Assembly: GCF_009695545.1 (NCBI RefSeq) | Contig: NZ_VUNS01000006.1 | Location: 1 to 64,000 of the forward strand | DNA length: 64,000 nt | Direction: 5' to 3' | Origin: Victivallis lenta | GTDB lineage: Bacteria; Verrucomicrobiota; Lentisphaeria; Victivallales; Victivallaceae | The notes under the pieces: generated by a model | What the model was told of the DNA's origin: nothing | The model's input: only the letters and a program-made list of their open reading frames with translations | Databases searched by the model: none | Position numbers and translations under genes: made by a program | Shown here: positions 1 through 7,741 of the stretch, one piece after another | How the letters are laid out: each line of letters begins with the position of its first letter | Position numbering within the stretch: position 1 is the stretch's first letter

Positions 1-539
1 TTCGCTTTTTAGGACAGCTGATTTACAACAAAGGGGGGCTACTTTTGAGAATTGGTGTGAAATAGATGAAAATGAGGGGGCGTAATCAGAAAATTACGCC
101 ATTTTGAAAATTGTTAGGACAGGTGTGTAGAAAAATATCAATATTTATGCTTTTTTTATATGATTTAAATTTAGTGAATATTTTCAAAACCAGAGAAATT
201 GTTTTTTGGGCGGAAATAACTAAAATAAAATTATGATGTATTGTAATCGTTTTATATAAAGTTTTTCAGGGGTACTGGTATTCCGATTTTTACTCTTGAT
301 GATATTACTGAATGCCCAAAAGGCTCAAAAGAAATTTTTAATTGTAATATTATGAAATAAATGAAGGGAAAAGTCAATATCCATTCTGAAAAATTTGCGA
401 TTTTCCGCGTGATGATCCGGCTGCGGGGCCGATGAACTGTTTTCATGCTGAAAAGTTCGAAAACTGCTTGCAAAAAACAGATTGCGGGGCAAATTATAAG
501 GATGGATTTTCAACGGCGGAACTGATTTTGAGGTGCAAG
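1..539. other. AT-rich intergenic region upstream of hisI
   Basis: No convincing coding sequence is visible in the first 539 bases. The stretch is much richer in A and T than the rest of the window. It holds a hairpin at 79-100 (listed separately) and a 9-base direct repeat, TTAGGACAG, at 9-17 and 114-122. No clear sigma-70 promoter stands out, although the hisI operon must be transcribed from somewhere here. An open frame continues upstream of the chosen hisI start as far as an ATG at 432, but its residues do not resemble the HisI family. Confidence 0.5.
79..106 (+). terminator. Probable rho-independent terminator
   Basis: An 8-bp perfect stem, GGCGTAAT (79-86) with ATTACGCC (93-100), has a 6-base loop and is followed by a short T stretch at 102-105. 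It probably ends transcription of a gene lying left of the window. The T-run is short, so the call is moderate. Confidence 0.5.
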
Positions 540-917
540 GTGATCGAACTTGATTTTGAAAAGTCCGGCGGACTGATTCCGGCAATTGCGCAGGATGCGG
601 ACGACGGCGCCATTCTGATGATGGCTTACATCAACCGCGAGGCGTGGGAGGAGACGCTCTCCACCGGCCGGGCGGTCTATTTTTCGCGCAGCCGCAACAG
701 ATTGTGGCGCAAGGGGGAGGAGTCCGGCAACGTCCAGCTCGTCCGGGAGATTCTGGTCGACTGTGACGGCGATACGGTCGTCTTCAAGGTCGAACAGATC
801 GGAGGGGCCGCCTGCCATACCGGCCACCGCAGCTGCTTTTTCCGCAAAGTCGATTCCGGCGCGCTCGTCGAGATCGCCCCGGTTCTCTTCGATCCCGCCA
901 AAGTGTATAAGAAGTGA
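540..917 (+). CDS. hisI: Phosphoribosyl-AMP cyclohydrolase
   Basis: Third step of histidine biosynthesis: hydrolytic opening of the adenine ring of phosphoribosyl-AMP in the cytoplasm, by a Zn/Mg-dependent dimer. Family hallmarks are visible: [11 protein letters not shown] near the N-terminus, [18 protein letters not shown] in the middle, the metal-binding DCDGD, and [12 protein letters not shown] with the zinc cysteines. I chose the GTG at 540 because GAGG at 530-533 sits 6 bases before it and it gives the usual length (125 aa) beginning VIELDF. An ATG at 432 would add 36 unlike residues. There is no HisE domain and no other his gene nearby. The stop overlaps the next gene, so the two are probably cotranscribed. 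Confidence 0.9.
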   Translation: MIELDFEKSGGLIPAIAQDADDGAILMMAYINREAWEETLSTGRAVYFSRSRNRLWRKGEESGNVQLVREILVDCDGDTVVFKVEQIGGAACHTGHRSCFFRKVDSGALVEIAPVLFDPAKVYKK

Positions 918-919
918 TC

Positions 920-3040
920 ATGAAAGAGTGGATGGAACAACTCCGGAAGGAGTTTCCGGGCCTGAAAGTCCGGAGTGACGTGCCGTATGCCGAGCTGACC
1001 ACGCTCGGAGTCGGCTCCCGGCTGCCTTACCTCGCGGAAATCGCGGACGAAAAAGAACTGGCGGCGGTTTTGAAGTTCACCGCCTCCGCCGGGATTCCGG
1101 TATTCATCCTCGGCGGCGGCACGAACCTCGCCGGGATGGACGAGCCGTGCCCGAAACTCGGGCTCCGGCTCTCGAAAGCCGGGTTTTCGGGGGCGGAAAA
1201 GGAGGACGGGAAACTCCGGGCCGGTGCGTTCATCCGGCTGCCGGAGCTGGCCCGCAAAGCGGCGGAGGCCGGTTTCGCCGGGCTCGCGCCGCTGGCCGGA
1301 ATTCCCGGTACGCTCGGCGGGGCGCTTCGCATGAATGCCGGAGCTTCGGGCGCCGACATCGGCGGATTCACGGCTGAAGTGACCGGCTTCCGGCTTGACG
1401 GCTCCCCGTTCCGGCAGGAGGGGGCGCAGGTCGTCTGGGGGTATCGCAGCAGCTCGATTCCGGAGGATGTTTTCATCACCGGCGCGCTTCTGTCGCTGCC
1501 CGCCGGAGAGCCCGCTGCGGAGCTGGCGGCGATTGAGGCCGAAGTGCTCGAACGCCGCCGCCGGGAGCCCTCCGGCCGCAGCGCGGGGTGTGCGTTCCGG
1601 AACGTGTCGCCGATGGACCCCGCCGGGCGTCTCATCGACGAGTGCGGGTTGAAAGGCTGCCGGATCGGCGGCGTGAAGGTCGCTGCCGAACATGCGAATT
1701 ATGTGGTCAATACCGGCAATGCGAGCGAAGCGGAGTATGTCGAACTTCTCTCCGCCGTGCGCCGCGCCGTGGCCGAGCGGCACGGCTTCTATCTGCGGCC
1801 GGAGGTGAAATTCCTGAATCCGGAGTCGGAGAAGAAGGTGCTTGCCGCAGCGGAGCCGCCGAAGGTGAACGTCCTTTACGGCGGTTCGTCGAGCGAGCGG
1901 GAGATTTCACTCATGAGCGGCCGCGCCGTGGCCGACGCTTTGCGCAATGCCGGATTTTCCGTCGTTCTGACCGATGTGACGGAGTGCCGGCTTTACCCGG
2001 AGATGCTGGAGGCGGACGTGGTCTATCCCGTGCTGCATGGCGGCTACGGCGAGGACGGCCGGATTCAGAAGATTTTCGAGGAGAACAACCTGCGTTTTGT
2101 CGGTTCCGGCAGCGCCGCGAGCTTGCTCCTGATGGACAAAATCGCGAGCAAGCGGCTGATGGACCGCTTCGGCATCCCGACCGCGAAGTGGGCGGTGGTT
2201 TCCGGGCGGGAGCGGCAGTTTCCGGAGGAACTGAAACTGCCGGTGATCCTGAAGGCCCCGATGGAGGGATCGACGATCGGCATTGTGAAGGTCGAGACGG
2301 AGGCGGAGTGGGAGAAGGCGCTCGACGACGAACTCAGGCTCGCCCCCGAAATTCTGGTCGAGGAGTACGTCCGCGGGATTGAGATCACCGTGCCGATCGT
2401 GAACGGCCGGATTCTGCCGGCGATCGAAATCAAAAGTCCGCACGGCTTCTACAATTACGATGCGAAGTATGTTTACAAAGACGGACACACGGAGTATTTC
2501 TGCCCGGTCGTTTCCCTGTCCGGCGAGGTGGTGCGGAAGGCGTCGGAGTATGCGCAGCTGCTCTATCTCGGCGCCGGGAGCCGCGACATCCTGCGGGTCG
2601 ATTTCATCGTCGGGGCCGACGATATTCCGTATATGCTCGAAGGGAATTCGCTGCCCGGCTGCACGGCGACAAGCCTGGTGCCGAAGGCGTCGAAGGTCTC
2701 CGGCATCAGCTTTGAACGGATGACCTCGGGCCTGGTCTACGCTGCGATGAAGCGTCCGCTGGTCCGCTCCGGGGCCGGCCCGGCTGCGGAGCCGGCGGCG
2801 TTGCCGGCGCTGCGTCCGTCCCGGCCCGGCGCGGCGCCGAATCCGGCGCTGCTCAGGCTTTGCCGCTGGATGTTCCGGATCGCGCTTGTGCTCTGCGCGA
2901 TTCCGATTCTGGCCGTCGGTTTTCAGGGGCTGCTCGCCGGGATATCCGGCGCATGGGTCATGATTGTGAACGGACTTTTTCTGCTCTGTGCGGAGTTCAT
3001 TTTCAAATGGTTCAATTTACTGGAGAGAAAAACGAAATGA
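920..3040 (+). CDS. murB-ddl: MurB-Ddl fusion: UDP-MurNAc dehydrogenase joined to D-Ala-D-Ala ligase, with membrane tail
   Basis: A 706-residue protein covering two peptidoglycan precursor steps. Residues 1-300 are MurB (NADPH/FAD reduction of UDP-GlcNAc-enolpyruvate): GGGTN at 65-69, GIPGTLGG at 127-134, catalytic Tyr175 in YRSS, Cys224 in GCAFRN at the proton-donor position (Ser in E. coli), and Glu295 in LRPEV. Residues 316-612 are an ATP-grasp D-Ala-D-Ala ligase: EISLMSG, HGGYGEDG at 373-380, LKAPMEGSTIG, RVDF and EGNSLPG. A Pro/Ala linker (615-645) leads to two predicted membrane helices (651-672, 675-695), which would tether it to the inner membrane. A GTG at 914 overlaps the hisI stop, but the ATG at 920 is equally good. 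Neither has a strong ribosome site. The last four bases overlap the next start. Confidence 0.93.
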   Translation: MKEWMEQLRKEFPGLKVRSDVPYAELTTLGVGSRLPYLAEIADEKELAAVLKFTASAGIPVFILGGGTNLAGMDEPCPKLGLRLSKAGFSGAEKEDGKLRAGAFIRLPELARKAAEAGFAGLAPLAGIPGTLGGALRMNAGASGADIGGFTAEVTGFRLDGSPFRQEGAQVVWGYRSSSIPEDVFITGALLSLPAGEPAAELAAIEAEVLERRRREPSGRSAGCAFRNVSPMDPAGRLIDECGLKGCRIGGVKVAAEHANYVVNTGNASEAEYVELLSAVRRAVAERHGFYLRPEVKFLNPESEKKVLAAAEPPKVNVLYGGSSSEREISLMSGRAVADALRNAGFSVVLTDVTECRLYPEMLEADVVYPVLHGGYGEDGRIQKIFEENNLRFVGSGSAASLLLMDKIASKRLMDRFGIPTAKWAVVSGRERQFPEELKLPVILKAPMEGSTIGIVKVETEAEWEKALDDELRLAPEILVEEYVRGIEITVPIVNGRILPAIEIKSPHGFYNYDAKYVYKDGHTEYFCPVVSLSGEVVRKASEYAQLLYLGAGSRDILRVDFIVGADDIPYMLEGNSLPGCTATSLVPKASKVSGISFERMTSGLVYAAMKRPLVRSGAGPAAEPAALPALRPSRPGAAPNPALLRLCRWMFRIALVLCAIPILAVGFQGLLAGISGAWVMIVNGLFLLCAEFIFKWFNLLERKTK

Positions 3041-4191
3041 TGAAGTCGGGTAAATTCGCCGCGGTTTTCGCCGCGTTCGCTTTGGGTCTGGGTTCCGCCG
3101 TCCATGCGGCTCCGCCGCAGCAGCAGACGGTTGCGGCCGCGACCGGTTCCGTTGCCCCCGAACTCGACGTGGCGGCCTGGGCGCAGGGCGGGGAGGTCAG
3201 GCTTTCGGAGCTGAAAGGGAAGAAATATGCGGTCCTTTTCTTCTGGACGATCAGCAAGCAGGGAACCGAAAATTTCGCCGATGTCGCAAAGCTCGCGAAG
3301 GAGTATGAAAAGAAGGACGTCGTCTTTATCGGCATCGGCATCGATTCGGCCGATGCGGTGAAGAACTTCATCCGGCTCAAGGAGCTGCCGTTCTCCGTCG
3401 CGGCCGACGACAAGCTCGCCAGCGTGAATCTCTATATGCGCGAGCGCGACCGGGTTCCGATGGCCGCGGTGATCGGCCGGGACGGCCTGCTGTACTGGCG
3501 CGGGCAGCCGCAGGTGCTGAAACCGGTGCTCGACGAGGTGCTCTCGGGCAAATTCGATTTGAAGGGGAGGATCGAACGCGAAAACTTCTCGCAGTCGGTC
3601 ATGGACGCGATGAAGATCAAGGACTACCCGACCGTGCTGAAGCTGCTGGATGCGGAGCTCGGCATCTACCCGGACAACATGGAACTCGTTTCCCTGAAGG
3701 TCCGGCTGCTCGCGTCGCTGATGAACAAGCCGGAGGCGGCGACCGCCTTTCTCGACGAGGTCATCGCGCGGCAGCCGAAAAACCTGAAGTTCTACCAGAT
3801 GGCGGTCGCCGTGCTCAAAGAGGCGGACCGCTTCAACGAGCTCGGCGCCTGGTTCGACCGCATCATCGCGAATTTCGGCGACCAGCCGGTCACGCTGGTC
3901 AAGCTCGCGCAGGAGGAGATGAATCAGCCGGTCGGCGAGCTGCGGCTCGAGAACGCCTTCAAGCTCTGCCGCGCCGCTTATCAGGCTCCGAAATTCAAGG
4001 ACAACCGCGAAAAGGGTTTTATCTTCGGTGAATACGCGCGCAGCCTCTACTACTGCGGCCGCCCCGAAAAGGCGCTGGAAGTGTCGAAGGAGGCGATGGT
4101 CCTGCTGAAGGACACGCCGGAATTCGAGAAGGCGAAATCCTACGTCATCTTCTACAACACGGTTCTGTCGCTCGGCAGGCAGATCAAGTAG
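3037..4191 (+). CDS. Secreted thioredoxin-fold protein with helical-repeat C-terminus
   Basis: 384 aa. A signal peptide (1-26, cut around VHAAP) is followed by a TlpA/AhpC-TSA-like domain (about 45-170; APELDVAAW, LSELKGKKYAVLFFWTI, VFIGIGIDS, VPMAAVIGRDG). The redox CxxC expected after FFW is replaced by TISKQG, so disulfide chemistry of the usual kind is unlikely. The rest (180-384) is all-helical with TPR-like spacing (LKLLDAELGIYPDNMELVSLK). The start is the first of two adjacent ATGs, 9 bases after GGAGAG, and overlaps the murB-ddl stop by 4 bases. It may be a binding or scaffold protein of the cell envelope; its function is unknown. Confidence 0.75.
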   Translation: MMKSGKFAAVFAAFALGLGSAVHAAPPQQQTVAAATGSVAPELDVAAWAQGGEVRLSELKGKKYAVLFFWTISKQGTENFADVAKLAKEYEKKDVVFIGIGIDSADAVKNFIRLKELPFSVAADDKLASVNLYMRERDRVPMAAVIGRDGLLYWRGQPQVLKPVLDEVLSGKFDLKGRIERENFSQSVMDAMKIKDYPTVLKLLDAELGIYPDNMELVSLKVRLLASLMNKPEAATAFLDEVIARQPKNLKFYQMAVAVLKEADRFNELGAWFDRIIANFGDQPVTLVKLAQEEMNQPVGELRLENAFKLCRAAYQAPKFKDNREKGFIFGEYARSLYYCGRPEKALEVSKEAMVLLKDTPEFEKAKSYVIFYNTVLSLGRQIK

Positions 4192-4200
4192 CGGCGGAAT

Positions 4201-5079
4201 TCAGTAGCATTGCTGTTTCCGGCGGAATTCGCGCGGCGACATGCCGCAGTTCCGCCGGAATTCCGAAGAGAAATAGAGTGCGTTCGCATACCCCACCTGT
4301 TCTGCGATCTGCTTGACCGGCAGACGGTTTTCGAGCAGCAGCGTCCGGGCGTGCTTCATGCGCAGACGGATCACGGTGTCGATCGGCGACCGGCCGAGGT
4401 GCTCCCGGAACAGCCGGAAGAGCGTGGTCGTGCTGACGCCGCAGTGCGCGGCCAGTCCGGCTGCGGTCAGCGGCTGCGCGTAATGCTGTTCGATATGGCG
4501 GAGCGCCCGCGCGAGCAGCGGCGGCAGCCGGCGTTCCCGGCGGTTGGACGAGAGCTCGAGCAGAATCCGGTAGCAGAGAGCCGAGGATTCGAATTCCCAC
4601 CGTTCGGGCTGTCTGCGGAGCAGTTCGAACAGCCGGTCGAACAGCGGTTCGACCGTTTCACGCTTCACCCGGCGCAGTACGGTGGTGTCGCGCAGCCCGA
4701 AGGCGGTCAGGAGCGGAATGAGAGCGGTGCCCGCCATGCAGACCGTGCGTTTCAGCGTCCGCGGCGTCAGGCACTCCATCCGGCTGTCGGCGCCGGGCTG
4801 GATCAGGAAGAGGTCTCCCGGTCCGCACTCCTCGCGCCGTCCGAACTGCGTGATCGCAAAGGTTCCGGAGGTGACCAGTTCGAGGGAGAATATCTCGGAG
4901 TTCTCGCGTTCGCGCCAGCAGCCCGCGGTATTCTCGTCGTCTCCGCCGAAGACGGCCTGCAGCGCCCACTCTCCGGCCGGCGGATCGAGCGCCGCATACG
5001 TGAAGTGGTGGAGCGGATATTTTCCGATATTTTCCCCGAACAGCCTGCTGCCTTCGGCGGCGCTGAAAATTTTGATCAT
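4201..5079 (-). CDS. AraC-family transcriptional regulator
   Basis: 292 aa. Residues about 1-170 form a cupin-like sensor domain (GPGDLFLIQPGADSRME); the last ~100 residues are the AraC double helix-turn-helix: LTAAGLAAHCGVSTTTLFRLF then IAEQVGYANALYFSSEFRRNCGMSPREFR. I started at the ATG at 5079 because the sensor begins just after it. The frame stays open far upstream only because it runs antisense through the glycoside hydrolase gene. It is divergent from that gene (5200), with a 12-base direct repeat in the 120-base gap, so it most likely controls that gene and perhaps itself, in response to a sugar. Confidence 0.88.
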   Translation of the reverse strand: MIKIFSAAEGSRLFGENIGKYPLHHFTYAALDPPAGEWALQAVFGGDDENTAGCWRERENSEIFSLELVTSGTFAITQFGRREECGPGDLFLIQPGADSRMECLTPRTLKRTVCMAGTALIPLLTAFGLRDTTVLRRVKRETVEPLFDRLFELLRRQPERWEFESSALCYRILLELSSNRRERRLPPLLARALRHIEQHYAQPLTAAGLAAHCGVSTTTLFRLFREHLGRSPIDTVIRLRMKHARTLLLENRLPVKQIAEQVGYANALYFSSEFRRNCGMSPREFRRKQQCY

Positions 5080-5084
5080 GCCCT

Positions 5085-5125
5085 GATTCCTGATGTGTCC
5101 GGCAGGATTCCTGATGTTTTTGCAG
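5085..5125. promoter_or_regulatory. Tandem direct repeat, probable AraC-type operator
   Basis: GATTCCTGATGT occurs at 5085-5096 and again at 5106-5117, 21 bases apart (two helical turns, same face). Each copy is followed 4-5 bases later by GCAG. AraC-type regulators classically bind such direct repeats through two helix-turn-helix units. The repeat lies in the gap between the regulator and the hydrolase, upstream of a weak promoter. Confidence 0.6.
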
Positions 5126-5135
5126 GGTTCCGGAG

Positions 5136-5164
5136 TTGCCGGAGCCCTTCTGATGAAGTATACT
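5136..5164 (+). promoter_or_regulatory. Candidate sigma-70 promoter for the glycoside hydrolase
   Basis: TTGCCG (5136-5141), a 17-base spacer, TATACT (5159-5164). The good -10 and imperfect -35 suit an activator-dependent promoter just downstream of the repeated operator. The leader to the ATG at 5200 would be about 30 bases. Confidence 0.5.
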
Positions 5165-5199
5165 TTACTATGGAATTTCAGTAAAATCAAGGGGGCTTC

Positions 5200-6801
5200 A
5201 TGAAAATCGACGGTGCGCTGAATGTATGGGGCAAGGGGCAGCTTATCGCATATTCCGGGATTGACGGTGAAACCGATTATGACGACGGGCTTGTGCTGCG
5301 AAGCCGGGAGGAGGGCGGCTTCGACCTTTGTCTGCCGGAGCCGGGGAGGATTCTGCTGCCGGGCGGAGCGCCGCGGCGCTGCTTCCTCGCGTCGGACTGC
5401 TTCGAGCTCGACGGTATCCGCGGTGTGCTGCCGGAGTGCCGCCATCTGCTGATCGAGGGAGACGGCTGCTCTGCCGACGTCCCGGCCGGAAAACTGGCCG
5501 TCCTGCGGCGCGGGAACCGCCTGCTGGTCGGCGTTGCCGCGCACTTCCGTCCGGAGCTGATCGACGCCGACATCGATGCTCTGCTGGCGGAACGGAAAAG
5601 GTATTTCGAAACGCTGCCGGATTTCGGCGTTGCCGACCCGCTCCGGCTTCGGACGCTGGCCAAGGCGTATTCACAGCTGAAGGGGCAGGTCAACTCCGCC
5701 TGCGGAGGGATTCCGTGCCGGTGGACGACGCCGGACCGCTGGCCGCATCGCAAGATGTGGCTCTGGGACTCGGTCTTTCACGCGGTCGGACTGCGCCATT
5801 TCGATCCGGAGACGGCGCGGGAGAGCCTGCGCGCCGTGCTGTCGCAGCAGCTTCCGGACGGCCTGATTCCGCATATGATGTCGCCGCACGGCCATTCGGA
5901 GGTGACCCAGCCGCCGGTGCTGGCCTTCGGCATCGCGGCGGTCGATGAGACGGCGCCGGACCGTGTGTTCCTGGCCGAGGCGTTTCCGAAGCTCGAACGT
6001 TACCTCGACTGGATTTTCCGGAATCGCGACAGCGACGGCGCCGGGCTCGTCGAATGGGCGATCGAAGGGGACCCGCACTGCCGGAGCGGCGAGAGCGGCA
6101 TGGACAATTCGCCGCGCTTCGACTCCGCCGCCGAGCTGGACGCGCCCGACTTCAACAGCTACCTGTCGCTTGAGTGCGAGACGATGGCGGCCTTCGCGCG
6201 GAAGCTGGAATTGCCGGAACGCGCCGCATTCTGGCAGGAGCGGCATGAACGGCTCAACGGGCTTATGAACCGCCTGCTCTGGAGTGAAGGAGAGGGAATC
6301 TACATGGACCGCGACGTGCGCGGCGGCGGTCTGACCGGCGTCGCCGCGTCGGCCGGATTCCTGCCGCTGATCTGCGGCGCGCCGTCAGAAGAGCAGGCCG
6401 CGAAACTGCTGGCGAACCTGAGGGACCCGGAACGCTTCGGCACGCCGTTCCGCATTCCGTCGATCAGCCGCCGCAATGCGGAGGCGTATGCGAAGGATAT
6501 GTGGCGCGGTCCGGTCTGGATCAACATCAATTACCTGATCGGCCTCGGCCTTGAGCGCTACGGCTTCAAAGATGAGGCGGAGAAGCTGTTTGCGGATACC
6601 GTCAGGGAGGAGGAGCGGATGTACGCCCGGTACGGAACCTTCTTCGAGTTTTACGACGACCGCCGCGAATGCGACCCGCCCGAACTGCTGCGCAAAGGGA
6701 AATGCGCGCCGGGGGAGAGTCCGTATCATCAGGTGTTTTTCGATTACGGCTGGTCCGCGACGCTTTACATCGAGATGGTCCGTCGCCTCGCGGGCCGGTG
6801 A
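5200..6801 (+). CDS. GH63/trehalase-like (alpha/alpha)6-barrel glycoside hydrolase
   Basis: 533 aa with no signal peptide, so probably cytoplasmic. An N-terminal beta region (1-145) precedes a six-hairpin barrel typical of GH63, GH37 and mannosylglycerate-hydrolase-like enzymes: KMWLWDSVFHAVGLRHFDP at about 183-201, GLVEWAIEGDPHC, GMDNSPRFD, the trehalase-like MWRGPVWININYL and FFEFYDD near the end. The Asp in LWDS or EGD and the Glu in FFEFYD are the likely catalytic pair by family analogy. The ATG follows AAGGGGG at good spacing. The paired AraC regulator suggests sugar-induced expression. The exact substrate (an alpha-glucoside, trehalose or glucosylglycerate type) cannot be read from sequence alone. 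Confidence 0.83.
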   Translation: MKIDGALNVWGKGQLIAYSGIDGETDYDDGLVLRSREEGGFDLCLPEPGRILLPGGAPRRCFLASDCFELDGIRGVLPECRHLLIEGDGCSADVPAGKLAVLRRGNRLLVGVAAHFRPELIDADIDALLAERKRYFETLPDFGVADPLRLRTLAKAYSQLKGQVNSACGGIPCRWTTPDRWPHRKMWLWDSVFHAVGLRHFDPETARESLRAVLSQQLPDGLIPHMMSPHGHSEVTQPPVLAFGIAAVDETAPDRVFLAEAFPKLERYLDWIFRNRDSDGAGLVEWAIEGDPHCRSGESGMDNSPRFDSAAELDAPDFNSYLSLECETMAAFARKLELPERAAFWQERHERLNGLMNRLLWSEGEGIYMDRDVRGGGLTGVAASAGFLPLICGAPSEEQAAKLLANLRDPERFGTPFRIPSISRRNAEAYAKDMWRGPVWININYLIGLGLERYGFKDEAEKLFADTVREEERMYARYGTFFEFYDDRRECDPPELLRKGKCAPGESPYHQVFFDYGWSATLYIEMVRRLAGR

Positions 6802-7139
6802 CACGGAGTAAGCCGTTGCAGCCTGGTGTAAAAAAGTGCGGCAGGCTCCGCGCGGCGGATGTGAACGGTCGCCGATGTTTCATGGGTGAACCGTTCACTT
6901 CTGTTTCTGTTGTTTTCAGATTTATAATCTGTTGCAATGCTTCGCCCGCACTCATCGGAATGTTCCGGCTCTACCCCGCTCCCGTTGCCGGCGGCGTTTG
7001 GCCGGCTCCCGGCAGATCGTTTCGGCGCTCTGCTGCCTGGCTGCCTGAATCGTTATCATGTGATTGGCGGCGGAATGATTCAGTGAGAGGAAAAACATTG
7101 ACAACAGTGAAGAATGCCGTGTTTTTCGGGTCGCACATA
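6802..7139. other. Intergenic region between hydrolase and polysaccharide promoter
   Basis: No gene recognised. A good isolated -10 element, TATAAT, lies at 6923-6928 but lacks a matching -35. Composition shifts from GC-rich to AT-richer towards the promoter at 7140. No convincing terminator for the hydrolase gene is seen. Confidence 0.4.
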
Positions 7140-7167
7140 TTGACTTTACTGGAATTTACGCTATAAT
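7140..7167 (+). promoter_or_regulatory. Strong sigma-70 promoter of the polysaccharide operon
   Basis: TTGACT (7140-7145), a 16-base spacer, TATAAT (7162-7167). This predicts a transcript start near 7174 and a leader of about 570 bases before the first gene at 7742. No inverted repeats were seen flanking it, so there is no sign of the invertible promoters known from Bacteroides capsule loci. Confidence 0.75.
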
Positions 7168-7270
7168 ATTAATCTCGAAGAAAATTAACAGGGAACAAGG
7201 GAACGATCGAGTGATGATTTCTGCAGCGATGCCGTCCATGGTATTTTTGTGTTTCCGTTCCCGGGAAACG

Positions 7271-7314
7271 ATTGCGGATTCATCCGCAATACTTGATGAC
7301 GCCAGTCATCAAGT
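7271..7314 (+). repeat. Two tandem perfect hairpins in the leader
   Basis: ATTGCGGAT (7271-7279) pairs with ATCCGCAAT (7282-7290). Directly abutting it, ACTTGATGAC (7291-7300) pairs with GTCATCAAGT (7305-7314) across a 4-base loop. Neither is followed by a T-run, so they look like pause or recognition structures rather than simple terminators. Confidence 0.65.
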
Positions 7315-7322
7315 CGAATTTT

Positions 7323-7346
7323 CAAGCAAGCAAGCAAGCAAGCAAG
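7323..7346 (+). repeat. (CAAG)6 tetranucleotide tract
   Basis: Six perfect copies of CAAG directly after the two hairpins. Pure tetranucleotide tracts change copy number by slipped-strand mispairing, so leader length could vary between cells. Confidence 0.8.
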
Positions 7347-7514
7347 TTGCATGCCAATGCACAGCATCTCATTCTGATTTTCTGATTTCTTTTTCCGCGA
7401 TCTGGAGCGGGACTTTGTCCTGCCCGGATTTCCGGGACGAATATAAAAATTTCCGGTTTTGCGCCGAAGCAGGTTCTCTTGTGCCCGCTCCGGCGTTTTG
7501 CTATGCCAGGCACA

Positions 7515-7557
7515 GACAGCCGCGAATTTCAGCTTTGATCTGAAGTCCGCGGCTGTC
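7515..7557 (+). repeat. Nested hairpin in the leader
   Basis: Outer stem GACAGCCGCG (7515-7524) with CGCGGCTGTC (7548-7557), perfect over 10 bp. Inner stem TTCAG (7528-7532) with CTGAA (7540-7544). It lies about 185 bases before the antiterminator gene, and only a short GTTT follows. It is a candidate attenuator or pause site. Confidence 0.6.
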
Positions 7558-7741
7558 CGTGTTTAGCGAAATAGTTGATAAAGAAGGATCAATAGAGAAA
7601 AGTTGATTCCTTATGGGGCGGCTCTTTGGGCACGACCGGGATGGTCGGCACTGGTTCCGTTTCGGCCGAATATTTGAAGCAGGCCACTCTTTGAGAAAAA
7701 GGATATTTTTCTCGAGGAGTACCGGAGGTGTATCGATATCT

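Larger units (their letters stand above)
7174..7741 (+). promoter_or_regulatory. Long structured 5' leader of the polysaccharide operon
   Basis: About 570 bases lie between the promoter and the first gene. Visible structure: two abutting perfect hairpins at 7271-7290 and 7291-7314, a (CAAG)6 tract at 7323-7346, and a nested hairpin at 7515-7557 (10-bp outer stem, 5-bp inner stem). A small open frame at 7211-7543 crosses the CAAG tract but resembles no known protein. Because the first gene encodes a NusG paralogue of the kind that loads on its own leader, this region is a likely site of pausing, termination and antitermination. Confidence 0.6.

Noticed and set aside
9-122. TTAGGACAG direct repeat as insertion-sequence ends or target duplication
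   Set aside because: Only 9 bases, about 100 bases apart, with no transposase or inverted repeats. Chance cannot be excluded in AT-rich DNA.
540-917. Bifunctional HisIE
   Set aside because: The protein ends after the cyclohydrolase domain; no HisE pyrophosphohydrolase segment follows.
4210-5184. 324-codon plus-strand frame over the AraC gene
   Set aside because: Antisense shadow; the minus strand has an unmistakable AraC domain. The same applies to long shadows over recB, recC, murE and gmd.
7140-7167. Invertible capsule promoter as in Bacteroides
   Set aside because: No inverted repeats flank the promoter and no invertase gene is nearby.
7211-7543. 110-codon ORF in the leader crossing the CAAG tract
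   Set aside because: It has a possible ribosome site, but the translation resembles no protein and the region is better explained by RNA structure. Not listed as a gene, though its frame is mentioned in the CAAG finding.
7615-7626. GGGGCGG-containing stretch resembling the ops element of RfaH
   Set aside because: Only the GGCGG part matches; the TAGC core is absent. Too weak to call.
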